Below are positions 48,340-64,000 of a DNA stretch of 64,000 nt, piece by piece (the first letter of the stretch is position 1; the number at the start of each line of letters is the position of its first letter). The notes beneath the pieces are model-generated. The model saw only the letters and a program-made list of their open reading frames with translations. It ran no database searches and was not told where the DNA came from. The translations under genes were made by a program, and so were the position numbers. The stretch is from Isoetes taiwanensis (lineage: Eukaryota; Streptophyta; Lycopodiopsida; Isoetales; Isoetaceae), in contig JAJEKV010000063.1 of NCBI GenBank assembly GCA_021234155.1, forward strand, positions 1,208,947 to 1,272,946. Direction: 5' to 3'.

Positions 48340-49965
48340 TCGAACTCAAAACATTATTGTCCTTAGGAAGGAAGGAAGGAAGGTTCTTTTATCGTCTGCG
48401 AAGGCCAATCGGCCTATGGGACCCAAATTACACGGGTGCAGCAAGCCCGTTGCTACCTGGATTAAAAAACCCCCTTACGAGGGAAAAACCGTCGCAGCAA
48501 CAAGCCTGCTGGCAGCTGTACAAATATACATATACACATGAATTCCCGGCACTTCAGGTAGGCGCGCGGGGACAGAGGTGAGTCCGCAGATCCAAAACCT
48601 CCTGGAGGTAGGAGCCAAGGGATCGAACTGACGGGCGTCTTGAAAGTAGCTTCGTGCGATGGGCGCACTGTGTCGCACCAAGAGGGCGTAGCGAGCCCGA
48701 ATCTGACTATAGGCTGGACAGCTCTGGAAGGCATGGCTTTCATCCTCAACAACCCCCAGCGGGCAACACTGACAAAGCATGTCCTGGCGCGGCTCTCCAA
48801 TCCACCGACCCGTCTCAAGCCGAGGCTGCTTGAATGGGACGCTGATGATCCTGCGCTTCTTCATGGGCAACCGAGAACCTTGAGGTAAATTTTGTGGGCC
48901 TCGAACTGTGGTGGGGTTTATGTCTTGCTTGTAGTGTGCCATCTTTTTGCTTCGAGCATTGTGGTCCCAGAGCCCCTCGACCTATCTACGGCGTGCGGTG
49001 CACTTAGACGCACCTATGTGCCTCTACGTTCCAGCGCGCCAGCCACTAGGCTCTCTTGTCCTTCCAACAAGCCCTGAGTCGTTGCGGGCTCATCGCCATA
49101 TCGTAGGCCAAGTCACGGGGAGTGTCGCCCATCTTTGGCCACCTTCCGGAAATAAACAATGTGACTATCGAGGGCCACATCTTTGCATGGGCATGAATCA
49201 CGCCTCTCGCAACAAGATCCGATATGGGCGAGGGCTTGACCCCAAGTTCCGTGTCAAAAATGCCTTACGGACTTGCTCCAAGTCGTTCCAAGTCGCCAAA
49301 GACACCACTTTGGACCCCACACCTCGACCCCATACGAAGAACCGGCTCCACGGTGCGGGAACAAATGTGGATGGTGGCCCCGATCATCTGACTCTGCCAT
49401 GTGACTATTGCTTTGCATTGCGTACAGCGCCTTCCAACCTGCGGTCATCCGAAGGCGAGTCCCAATACATTGAGGACGGAAATTCCACCCCTAGGTACTT
49501 GTAGCTGAGTGTGACCTCTACCATCTGCCCCTGATAAGTGAGCGCCGGAGGTGCTGGATGACGTGAGGAGGATATGAGAACCACCTTAGTCTTGGCCAGG
49601 TTGACACGCATGTCCGTCGCCTGGCAGAATGTGTCCAGGGCATCTAGGTGTGCGTGCATGCCCTCTGGTGTATGGGTCAAGAGGTCCACATCATCCGCAT
49701 AGATGAGCTGCCAGATGACCTGGTGCAAGAGCTGTATACCGTCCCCCCCATCGGCAGCAAGCCAGGCTTCCAACTGGTCAATGTAAAGTCCAAAGAGTGT
49801 GGGTGAGAGAGGACAACCTTGCCTAACTCCAATGCTGCTGGCAAATGACTGTCCTTCCAGTTGCATGCGGCATGTGCAGCTCTCGTACGGTCTGTACACT
49901 GCGTTCTGCAGATCCACAGGGAGCCCCAGATGGTGCAATCTCGCCCACAGGACTAATGTATTACC
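48340..49965 (-). pseudogene. LINE copy E (EEP/RT type, divergent), 5'-truncated
   Basis: The minus strand gives RT segments GLPVDLQNAVY, SIGVRQGCPLSPTLFGLYID, QLIYADDVDLL and TKVVLISS, then a C-terminal zinc-type motif (CQCCPLGVVEDESHAFQSC) in the frame 48942-48475. It is GC-richer than the other copies and has fewer stops within segments, though the frames do not connect. Its 3' end has a stem (AGGCC, GATT, GGCCT) followed by AGACGATAAAAG and four TTCC units (48361-48381), similar in plan to copies A, B1, B2 and D but with a different tail. Confidence 0.75.
48449..48501 (+). repeat. Structured motif, copy 2
   Basis: The same core as at 3-73 (GGATTAAAAAACCCC, then GAGGGAAAAACC), with outer stem GTTGCT (48449-48454) and AGCAAC (48496-48501). 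The outer stem differs from copy 1 in sequence but still pairs. It lies in the 3' region of LINE copy E. Confidence 0.55.
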
Positions 49966-50225
49966 ATTAAACTAAAGGCCCAGGCACAATGGAATTTCAT
50001 TATGTTCTATCAAGATGATAGTTGCCAATGTCAAAAAGCATGTCCCATGTGCATGTTGTATGCGCATAGGCACATATAAGAATGCATGCGCCTAATGCCA
50101 AAAATGAACCTCAAAAACCAAGGTCCTAATGAAAAATAAGCTTTTTTGTCTTTACGGCCACAAAAAAAGGAAGGAAAAAATAGAAGAAATCATTCCCTAA
50201 CCTTATTGATTTTCTTCACTACTTT
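49966..50225. other. Spacer between LINE copies E and A
   Basis: AT-rich, no gene recognised; probably old host DNA on the 3' side of copy A's (TC)n tail. Confidence 0.35.
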
Positions 50226-50236
50226 GTGCATGCGCG

Positions 50237-50410
<174 letters not shown>

Positions 50411-50430
50411 AATGAAATGTTTATAAATAT

Positions 50431-50461
50431 GCGTCTGCAGACCACCAGGTCTATGTGACGC
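50431..50461 (-). ncRNA. LINE 3' stem-loop, copy A
   Basis: The minus strand pairs GCGTC with GACGC outside and AGACC with GGTCT inside, around TGGT. In copies B2 and D the outer stem is ACGTCT/AGACGT. It is part of the LINE transcript, not a separate gene. Confidence 0.65.
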
Positions 50462-52671
50462 TCAACCATACACTTACAGATTGTAAAATATATCCTCTAG
50501 TGCATCCTCTGAAAGAAATGTACTAGACCCCTCTAACTCATCCTCTTGTATCTCTTGAATGTTAAGTTTCCTCAGCATTATATCCCTATGATCCAATATT
50601 TTAACAATAAAGTCACCAATTGTACTACCTGGTATATCAAAGAAAGCTATCAAGTTACCACAAACAATATTATATGTATCTCTGATGCTTTCGTACTGCG
50701 GACACTGTAGAAGCACATGCATTTCGTCCTCAACCACTCCCATCTTGCATAGCTTGCAAAGCCTCAGCTCATGGGGAATATTGCTCCAACGCCCAACTTC
50801 AACGCCAAGATGATGAGAGCTAAGTCTCATTCTGCTGATTGCATGCCTTAACTTTACCGACACGCCTTCTCTCAGATATCTTGGAACACGAAGGCGTGGT
50901 GATATTACGCTGTAATATTCCTTCTTGACTTTCGCACGCGACTCCATGATTTCTCCATAACATGTCCCATTACCCATTCCCTGATATCCGCATGATGTTC
51001 GGTCAATCCTGATACATCCAAACCCCACTTTCTCATCCAATCTTGTATGTCAGCATACCATCCCTTACATTTCGTTGCCTCTAAGGCCAATCGAGGTAAA
51101 CTAGATACCGGCATTTCATGTACTTTGCATATATATTTAAGCGTTCGGCACAGGGCTTCTGCTTGCAATGACATCATCCCGCACTCGGCCAATAGCATGT
51201 CATACGGTGTCTGTGATTTGACACCCAGTTCTGTTCTGAGAAACTTCTTCTGTACCTTTTCTAACTTCTTCCAAGTCTCCTCAGCCAAACCCGGAGCCCA
51301 CACCTCACAATCATACTTGATCTTGTTTGCACTAGGACCCCATATAACTGTTTTTTCAATTGAAAGTTCCATATCTCATTTTTTCTACTGTTACGCTGCA
51401 TGCTATATAATGCTTTCAACCCACCATTTATCCTCTGCTCTACAGCATAGTTCCAACTTGGACTTTTATCAACCTGTATCCCTAGATATTTATAAGAGTC
51501 CACCAATTCTACCGATTCCCCTTTGTACACAAGGTGTATGTGGTCCACTTTGTTTGCCCCAAACACAATTATCTTGGTCTTTCCCATGTTCACTTTTATA
51601 CTCTTGTGATTACAAAATTCAGCCAATCCATCTAAATGTTTATGTATTCCAGCAATTGACCTTGACAAAAGCACTACATCATCCGCATATAGAAGTAAAC
51701 ACACCACAAACTTCTCCAAAACCATACCATCCCCTCCATTCTGTATTATCCAATCTTCTAGTTGATCTATGAATATTCCAAAAAGAGTGGGAAACATGGG
51801 ACACCCTTGTTTTACACCTACATTGCTTATTACTGGTTCCTGGCCTTCACTAAAATATGGAAAGGATAGCTGCACAAGTACCTTCTCGTATAGTATCTTA
51901 TTTTACTGTTTTAGCTCATTTGGTACCCCAGTTTTTTTCCATACGCTCCCATAAATTGTCTCGTCCCCACCATGTCAAAAGCTTTTTGTAAAGTCTATAA
52001 ATACTATGTAAAGTGGTTTCCTTGTTCATGAATTGTATCCATCATCGCTCTCAAAGTAACCCGGGTGATCGTAGTGGACCGTTTGGGTCTAAAACCCGCT
52101 TGTCCCACCGCCCGTACACCCATGTCCTCTGCCCATCCGCTTAGTTTGCTATTAACCATAGTGGCAAAAAGCTTAGCATATATGCTACTGATCATAATCA
52201 TCCTATAGTTGCTGGGATCTGATTTATCACCCGCTTTATGCAAGGGAACAACCCTGTTTATTTGCCAGTCCCGTGGGAAGCCCTCTCAATACCATATTCA
52301 TCAATTTCAGCAATGTCTTGTGTATCTCCTCTCCAGCCCACTTAAACATCTCCACAACCAGCCCCAAGCTATCTGCAGCTTTCCCATTTGCCAATGCTTC
52401 TAGCCCCCCCTATATATCTTCCATTGTGAATTCCCATTCTACATTGAGATCTACCAAAACAGTGTCTTTTACGCCTGGTACATTGTATATTTTCTTAACT
52501 TGACTAATTAAGGGTTCTACCTCAAACAGCTCACCCTGCTCCACTCTTGGCTTAAGCCTTGCCCAAAATTTTTTAGGATCTACCAGCAAATCTCCAATCA
52601 TTCGCATGTGCTTTTGGTATAGAAACTTTTTCTTTTTCGCTTTCACTAGTAGCATATATTCCTTCTTAGCC

Positions 52672-52775
<104 letters not shown>

Positions 52776-53187
52776 CCTCGGCCACATGTGAGCCGAGAGA
52801 CTATGAGAGATGATGCGAGAGATAAAATGAGAGGAGAGATAATGAGAGGAATGTGGGCTCTCGCATTTAGAGGAAATTCGCCCCTAACTGCTGTTAGGGG
52901 CGTTTCCATTAATCAATGGGCCTTAAGCCTAACGCCCCGAAAAAATTATGGAGGTCGTTTTTGGAGGCCGGAAATTTCGACCTTAATTCCGGCCTCTGTT
53001 CAAGATGGGCGGGCTCCAAGAATCAGAGCTCCTAATTCCTTCCCTCCTAGCCGAGCATTCAGCGCCAATTGTCAATCCGGTAAGCATTTTTTGAATTTCT
53101 TCACTTCAATTCGTTCATTGCTTTGGTAATAGGCACTTTGTTAGCATCTAATAGCTTGAAAAATCAGACACAAATTGTATCAAGAAC

Positions 53188-54382
53188 ATGACAAAGGCAA
53201 CCAGTTCCTCCATGCCGAATGCTAAGAAGCCTTTTGTTCCCCCGAGGACCGAGAAATTGGCTCCTAGAAGAACTAAAAGGATGATTGGATCAGTTTCCCA
53301 ATCTGTGGCCATTGAGATAAATTTGAATCTGCCGCGGGTTTCCAATTGTATTGCAAGGGGAAAGAAGAGGGATCAGCAGGAAGATGGATTGCGTGAGGTT
53401 CAATCTGAACCCCTCCCCAAGAATTAGACTTAGTTGTGCACGATGACAATTCTGTTGCTCTTAACCCGGCCAAGAAAAGGGAAAACTCTGGTAGATTGGT
53501 CGGACAATGCAATCTCCACCATGCTTCCTTTGATGAAGGAGTACAAGGTTCATAATAATGGAAGTATTAATCTTTCTTCAAGCCAATGGCGAGAGATTAT
53601 GGTGAAATTACAACCCACAATTCATGGGCTTGAAGATTTGAGACAGTTAAGGAACAAGTGGGATAAATTGCAGATAAAATTCAGGGATGAAAAAGAAGCA
53701 TCTGAGAGAACTGGCTCTGAGCCATCTAGCTGGCCTTGGTTTGAAGCTATGGAAGATCTAAAACATGGAGTTACTAATGAAAGGGACATTCCAGGTGCAG
53801 GGGGTGATGGGGAATTTGGGGCCGAGGCATTTGAGGATGCTGGTATGTTCTCAAACACCTACATGTCTGATGCATTCTATGAGACAATTGGAACAAATGC
53901 TTCATTTGTGGAGGAAGATTTTGTAAACATTGCAGATGATAACCCTGTGTCCCCTGTTGCAAATGAAGAAAATGGAAGCAAAAACAATTCAAGTGCTCAT
54001 GAAAAAAATTCTAGCAAAGATACTCCGAGTGCTTGCAATCCTTCTGACACAAGTCCTCGGTCTGCTGCATGTAATCAGCCAGGGGTTAGTGGTAAGCCAA
54101 CAACTAAAAAGAGATCTCGGGTTCATATTGATGAAGAAATTGCAGCAGGCATATCAAACATGGCTTAACAGCTTTGGTGAGAATGAAAAAAGGAAATTAG
54201 ATTTCATGAAAGAAGAATCTGTTAAAAAGCATGAATTGATCAGGGAATTGGAGTCTATGTGGTCTGCCAATACTTTGAAAATTGCCCAATCAATGGCTAC
54301 AATGACAGAAAGCATTTGTCAAATGACCAAAGATACTCTACTGAAAATTGCTAAGTTGGCTGCATCGAAACAGACAAATTAG
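53188..54382 (+). pseudogene. Harbinger partner protein (trihelix/Myb-like), broken
   Basis: Frame pieces in order: a basic N-terminus (RTEKLAPRRTKRM, 53188-53427), a Myb/trihelix-like domain TLVDWSDNAISTMLPL, SQWREIMVKLQP, LRNKWDKLQIKF and WPWFEAMEDL (53470-53770), an acidic/Ser-Asn linker, KKRSRVHIDEEIAAG, and a C-terminal coiled region NEKRKLDFMKEESVKKHELIR in another frame (to 54382). Stops near 53425 and a TAA plus a frame change near 54165 break it unless small introns exist. The role inferred is end binding and partner of the transposase at 56092-57376. Confidence 0.65.
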
Positions 54383-54702
54383 TATGAAATCCAGAGGTAT
54401 GGAAGTCACCTTTGTCCTGCACTGTCATTTTCAATTTGTTTATTTTTTTGTTTCTGTTATGTTCTTCAGCTTTTCTTAGTTAGTTAAAAGAGTATGTTCT
54501 GTTCAAGTTCAGAATGATTGGAACTTACCTTTCAATGTGGTATGGGGATCTCAATTCGAATTTAAATGAGTATGAAATAATATTCTTGATCTTGACTAGT
54601 TTAATAGTTTAATTCCATAAAGGTTTCGTACAACGTCTCTTTAAATTCCATTATGCATGTCTCGATTCTGGCACTAAAATCTTTATTGTTAGCAGCTCGA
54701 AG

Positions 54703-55008
54703 ATGGCAAGGCGCAAGGTCTTGGTCCGGCGCCATTTCCCTGTCTATAGTTCTTCCAACGATTCTGATATGGCGGTAGCAGCTAGTAATGCCTCAAGCAG
54801 CATGACAGTAGAGTCGAATGAGATTGTGGAGCTCCAGCACAAGAGCTTCCATGCATCCGTTAGCCAAAGAGTTATTCTTGGCTACATGGCCATGGAAGAA
54901 GTTTTCGTGGAAGCCGAGTTAATTGCATGGGCTGAGCAAGCCCCCTTTCGCCAGAGAGCACATGTTGAGCTGATTCACGTCAAGCATCATGGTAGATGGT
55001 GTCTTTAG
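54703..55008 (+). CDS. Hypothetical protein, 101 aa
   Basis: ATG-started frame with a basic N-terminus (MARRKVLVRRHFP), a Ser-rich stretch and the segment SVSQRVILGYMAMEEVFVEAELIAWAEQAP. No family recognised. It lies between the two genes of the Harbinger element and may be cargo or an exon remnant. Confidence 0.35.
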   Translation: MARRKVLVRRHFPVYSSSNDSDMAVAASNASSSMTVESNEIVELQHKSFHASVSQRVILGYMAMEEVFVEAELIAWAEQAPFRQRAHVELIHVKHHGRWCL

Positions 55009-55009
55009 G

Positions 55010-56090
55010 AGTCCGGATCCCTTCAGTTGCATGCAAAAACTGCCCAGAATATCCTACTGTGTTAAAGACCCCCCCCCCTTTTTTTTTGTGCCTGATAAGC
55101 AACTCAGCCCCTTTTTTTTTTCCTTTCTTGTTTAGTTTAAATTTCTGGAACAATGTATGATACTGAACCGGCCACGGGCCTTATTTTGTACTCAAACCAT
55201 GATGAAATGGTTTTATTTTTGTAAATCCATGAAATGTTAATATAGGTTCTAAGATTTTCACTTCATATTCCTCACTCGGGTTTGCTTTGTCATGTTCACT
55301 AAGACGTTTTGTAAATGTTGTTCTTACAGGTTAAGATGACGAGATACATGGACGTTCTGATGTCATTGAGTGTGTAGTTGTTGTTTATTAGCATTACAGG
55401 GACCATAAACATTTCTGATATGGCTCTATTTTGTTCATACTCTGTTCATGTAACAGCCATGTGATTTTTGAAATAAAAGCAACTCATTATTCTTTTGTAA
55501 TTGTTCATTTTCTTGTTTAGGGTTTTCATTTCTTCAGATACAAGCTTTCTGCTGTGTTTATTGATTTACGAAAAGCAAACATTGAATACTTATTGCTGTA
55601 CTTGTTTATTTTCTTTGTGCAAACAATGTCAGCATAGTGTTGTGTTTGATCATTCACATAATGCAAACATAGAGTAGTTGTTGCTGTACTCGGCTGTTTA
55701 CTTTATCATTCTTGTGATGCGGTACTTGGCTATTTTCTGAATGCTGTACTTGGCTATTTTCTGAATGCAAACTTTGTTTACTTTAACTTTGTTTCTGCTG
55801 TATTTGTTCATTTGCAAGATTCACTAATTCACTACTTGTTTTCACTAATTCAAGGTTCAATTCATGTGCCTACTACTAATTAATACTTCTGCTTAAATTT
55901 GAACTGCAAATTTCGAATTGAACTGCATACTTCTGGACCACAAATGAGAGAGAGAGATCTATTAATGGGAACACCCTAAACATCATTTACATTGAGCACA
56001 TAAATGAATGAAATGAATGAAAGAATCATACTAAATTTCTACCATCTTTATTTTGAAAAATTACATGTATTATCAAGTTCCCTTCCTTTT
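55010..56090. other. Non-coding DNA inside the Harbinger element
   Basis: T-rich sequence with repeated TTTGTTTACTTT/GCTGTACTTG words (55600-55830). No gene recognised. Confidence 0.4.
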
Positions 56091-56091
56091 T

Positions 56092-57376
56092 CTATTTCTT
56101 ATTCATGTCCTCAGTCTCATAGTAGGCAATATCTGGCAATTCTGCTTCTAAGGGCAGCGTTTCCAAATCCAGGTCTTCCATTATGCAGAAATTCCACAAC
56201 ACACAGGCAACATGAATAATCTTGGCTGCCCTGCCAACATGAATAGGCAAAGCTTTCAAAATTCTGAATTTCTCTTTCACTATACCAAATCCATTCTCAA
56301 CACAAACTCTGCCCTTGCAAATCCTCTTGTTGAACTTGCCAGAAACACCTGTGCCATCTGGAAATACCTTAATAAAAAACCTTCTGCTTGGATAAGCTGA
56401 ATCCCCCAAAAGCATTGGAGGTACATTAATTGTTACATCTGCATCCAGTATTTCTCCTCTCCTGTTAATCTTTTTTCCTGTCATTTGAACAGTAGGTTCC
56501 TGCAAAATCTGCTTTGATGCTAGCCTCTTGTACAATAGGCTCTTCTTGAACTGATTGGAATCATGCACAGAACCTGTTCTACTAACACAAACATTGACAA
56601 AAATTTGAGAGTGTGTTACTACACCTTGCATGAGGCAGGAATGTCTCTTGTGTTTGCTGTAATAATCATCCCCTTTGTCTTTTCTCCATGGCTTTCTGTA
56701 CAGAAAAATGTGAGAACCATCAACAGCACCAAAAATATTAGGCAGACCTGTGGCATCTTCAAATTCCTTCATGATATCAAGAAGTCTTTGACCCGAGAAT
56801 AAATTTTTTGTAAAGCATGATCTTGGATGCTAAAACTAAAGTCACTTTCTTGGTGTATTTTTGGACTGTGGCCTTTCCAACATAAAACCTTTGGCCAACA
56901 TGCAATGGCATCTCTCCATGAGCAAGAAAGTAGAGTACCATAGCTACTGCTTTCCTGGGATCTACAGGGGGCCTTATTTTCTGGCCTGGTCTGATCAGGT
57001 ATGGCACAATAAGGCCAACCAATTTTTCAAATGACCTTCTCTTCATTCTGTAAAACTTATGCCACATATCATCTTCAAATGAGGGAAGGCAATTCCAAGC
57101 ATGATTGTGAATGTTATCCCATTGTGTGGTTTGTCTCGGACAAACCCAGAACCTTCTCGGTGGTCTTCTTAGTTGAGATGTTGCAGCCAAGAGCAAGATT
57201 GAAGCTGTACATGGAAAACTAGTGTTATCTTCTTCAAAATCTTCTTCCTCGACTATTGCCATAGGATCCTCGAGTTCGTTCTCTTGAATGAGATCCAAGC
57301 AGAACTTCTGCATTGCTAAACCTATCAAAATAGCCCTAAGAAGCATTGCAATCATACCTAAAATGACCGGATCCAT
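56092..57376 (-). pseudogene. PIF/Harbinger DDE transposase with one frame break
   Basis: The upstream frame (57376-56777) has RRPPRRFWVCPRQTTQWD, SFEDDMWHKFYRMKRRSFEKLVGL and the helix-turn-helix-like LHVGQRFYVGKATVQKYTKKV. The downstream frame (56772-56092) has the catalytic parts: first D in GAVDGSHI, the GSVHDS signature, second D in LLGDSAYP, E in ENGFGIVKEKFRIL. The two differ by one base at an AAA run near 56791, so the break is a single indel, or a base-call error. The protein is only distantly related to the 6114-7343 transposase. Confidence 0.85.
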
Positions 57377-57716
57377 GCTTGAATGGCGCTATCGGTGAAG
57401 ATTTCTTGCCTCGAAGGTGTAGGGATTGGATTTTTTAGAGATATCGAATGGAAATGGGACGCGGGAAGAGGAACTCGAAATATCCCATATCACTCATTTT
57501 GAAGATTGAATGAGGAAAGAATTATCCCATATGGGATGGCCAGCCGGAGACAAATTGGAGGGAAAAAATCAGGCGGGGAAGGGGGAAACAGCTCGAAACG
57601 ACCGCTGTTAAGGCCCGAGAGAAGCTCATCTCTGATCTTCTCTCGGCCTATACGGCATAAAAATTGTCTCTCGCCATATAGCATGAGAGACAATTTTTTT
57701 CGATCATGTGGCCGAC

Positions 57717-62097
<4,381 letters not shown>

Positions 62098-63797
62098 AGA
62101 GAGAGAGAGAAATGAAATGAAATTTGATTATTACGTCTGTGAGACCGCCAGGTCTATAAGACGTTCAACTTGTACATTCAACATTATAAAACAAATCATC
62201 TAATGCATCCTCTGATAGTAATGCATTAGTTTCTCCTATCTCTAACTCACCTACTTTTAATGTTCTTAAAACACCATCCCTACGCTCTAAAATATCAATG
62301 ATACATCTCCCAATACGTGATCCTGGAAAATCAAAGAAAGCCATCAATGTGTCAGCACATACATCATACTTCTCTCGAATATCTCTGTAAGCATGGCAAT
62401 GTAGAAGTACATGTTCCTCATCTTCAAGTATCCTTGCTTCACATATCTTACACAATCTAAGCTCGTGAGGAATGTCATTCCACCTGCGTACTTCAACACC
62501 CAGCCTATGTGAGCTCAGCCTCATCCTGCAGATGCCATGTCTATACTTTGTGGAATCCCCTCTGCCAAATATTTTGCCTCCTACAATGTAGGATTAATAT
62601 GTGTCTTATAAAACTCCTTTTTTACGGCTCCATCTCTCCATGTCCTATGAAGAACATTATTTTGACCCACGTGCAGATATCATCTTTATGCAAAGATAAA
62701 TCATAAATATTCATCCCCCATCGTGCCATCCACTAAGTGGCATTAGCAAACCAGCCCTTAACCCGTGTCTCCTTCAAAGCCAAGCGTGGTAAACTTTCTT
62801 CAGGCATAATATACAACACTTTATAGACATAATTAAGGAGTCTGCAAAGCGCCTCTGCTTCCAATGTAAGCATCCCACATTCTACTAACATCATATCATA
62901 GGGAGTTTGCATTTTTGTTCCAAGTTCAGACTGAAAGAATTTCTTTTGAACTTTCTCAACCTTTTTCTAAGTATCCAATGCCAATCCAGGACCCCATACT
63001 TCACATCCATACAAAACTACAGATTGAACCAGTGTTATATAAAGCATTCTTTTCAAGCTAAAGTTCCATATCTCTGCTTTGGCACATCTATGCTGCATTG
63101 CATACAGTGCTTTGAGGCCACCGTTTACTTTTTGCTCCACTGCTTGGTTCCAATTTGGACTCTTATCCACTAGTACTTATAGCTATTGGTAATTTCTACA
63201 AGTTCACCTTGATAATAGAACTTTAAATGATCAGTCTTGTTTGCCCCAAACACAATCACTTTGGTCTTACCCATATTAACTTGCATGCCTTTTGCGTCAC
63301 AGAATAATGAAAGTGCATTCAAATGCTGTTACAACCCCTGTGTGCTCCTAGATTGCAATACCACATCATCAGCATATAAAAGTAGCATAAGAACATACCC
63401 ATTTATAGGCGTTCCATCTCCACCATGGTCTCGCATCCAGCATTCAAGTTGGTCTATAAAAAGACCAAATAATGTAGGCGATAGAGGACACCCATGTTTT
63501 ACTCCCACATTGCTCTCTACTAAATCATTACAAGAATTTACATATGGAAAGGACAATTGAACCAGTACCTTTTCATATAGCTTTCCAACCGCTTATGCGT
63601 ATTGAGCAAGAATGCTTAAATCATCCATTCTTTCCCATAGATCTTTTTCTGTTCACCATATCAAAAGCCTTGGAGAAGTTCCAAAAAGCATATAGGGGTT
63701 TCTTTTCCCCAACAACAGAATCTATCATTGCACGCATAGTGACCAAATGGTCAATAGTGGACCTTCTGGGTTTGAACCCAGACGCGCACTTGACCAT
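62098..63797 (-). pseudogene. LINE copy D (EEP/RT type), truncated at both motif ends
   Basis: The minus strand begins at about 63797 inside RT (CASGFKPRRSTIDHLVTMRAM, FSKAFDMVNR), then SNVGVKHGCPLSPTLFGLFIDQLE, LLLYADDVVL, TKVIVFGANK, the region with GCEVWGPGLALDT and LGTKMQTPYDMM, a C-terminal zinc-type motif (CKICEARILEDEEHVLLHC) and LLSEDALDDLFYN. The 3' stem is at 62133-62164, then TTTCATTTCATTTC and seven TC units ending at 62098. Stops occur, so it is dead. It abuts copy B1 directly. Confidence 0.85.
62133..62164 (-). ncRNA. LINE 3' stem-loop, copy D
   Basis: Same paired structure as 57887-57918. Confidence 0.65.
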
Positions 63798-64000
63798 AGG
63801 GGGGTCATGGTGAGGTATAAGTGATCATGCGCGATGATGGGATCGTGAGACGTTCCCTAGCTTAAACCCTCACGGGCATGAGGCACTATGGGTGTACTCG
63901 ACAACGGGTAATGGAGTACAAGATAGCACTTGATCATGGGCAATGATAGGATTTAAATGGTCCTTAAGCTCAAATCCTGATAGGGCCATGATCGAGTGCA
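63798..64000. other. Unrecognised element end truncating LINE copy D
   Basis: From about 63798 the LINE similarity stops. The rest contains GATCATG words and partial inverted repeats (GCACTTGATCATGGGC at about 63927 and GCCATGATCGAGTGC near 63985). No gene recognised; it continues beyond the window. Confidence 0.4.

Overview
This is nuclear plant DNA: spliced genes with GT-AG introns, plant-type transposons, and two genes of plant protein families (a plastid-type SAM methyltransferase and an XEG113-like arabinosyltransferase). The density of LINEs, PIF/Harbinger elements and (GA)n tracts, and a DUF7869-type gene, make me think of a fern or another non-seed plant. That is an inference; no rRNA or organelle marker is present.

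Layout. 1-2.5 kb: Ty3/gypsy relics on both strands. 2.8-9.75 kb: an L1-type LINE relic split by a complete PIF/Harbinger element (3509-9017) with matching TTA target duplications, a 409-aa transposase and a spliced trihelix partner gene. 10.4-13.3 kb: a decayed DUF7869-type, probably transposase-like, gene. 15.2-22.9 kb: the most unusual region. At least 23 copies of a GC-rich odd palindrome lie only in introns and intergenic DNA, around a spliced but damaged gene whose parts resemble a ParB/DGQHR domain, a methylase-like domain without its catalytic motif, and an FCP1/NIF phosphatase domain. One intron is almost entirely a hairpin with arms of about 190 bp built from the palindrome. 23.0-29.5 kb: a foldback element, then nested insertions (a MITE cut by a second MITE cut by a gag-less Copia element with 729-bp LTRs). 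29.6-31.3 kb: the methyltransferase gene, just downstream of the nest. 32.3-38.8 kb: a Harbinger relic, a tRNA-derived SINE, an L1 relic and a (GAT)n tract. 39.3-40.3 kb: a histone-H3-fold pseudogene with a very long charged tail. 41.1-46.35 kb: an intact 13-exon XEG113-like gene. 47.7-64 kb: an L1 3' end, then a same-orientation series of a second LINE type (EEP endonuclease plus RT) whose 3' ends share a paired stem-loop followed by short repeats, usually (TC)n. A third Harbinger element sits inside one of those (TC)n tracts.

Only the XEG113-like gene, the methyltransferase (one base short in exon 3) and the first Harbinger element look close to functional. The rest is transposon sequence at different stages of decay. 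Several otherwise good reading frames break at A-runs, so base-level assembly quality should be checked before calling all of them pseudogenes. All assignments were made by reading the sequence and recalling families; no database search was run.
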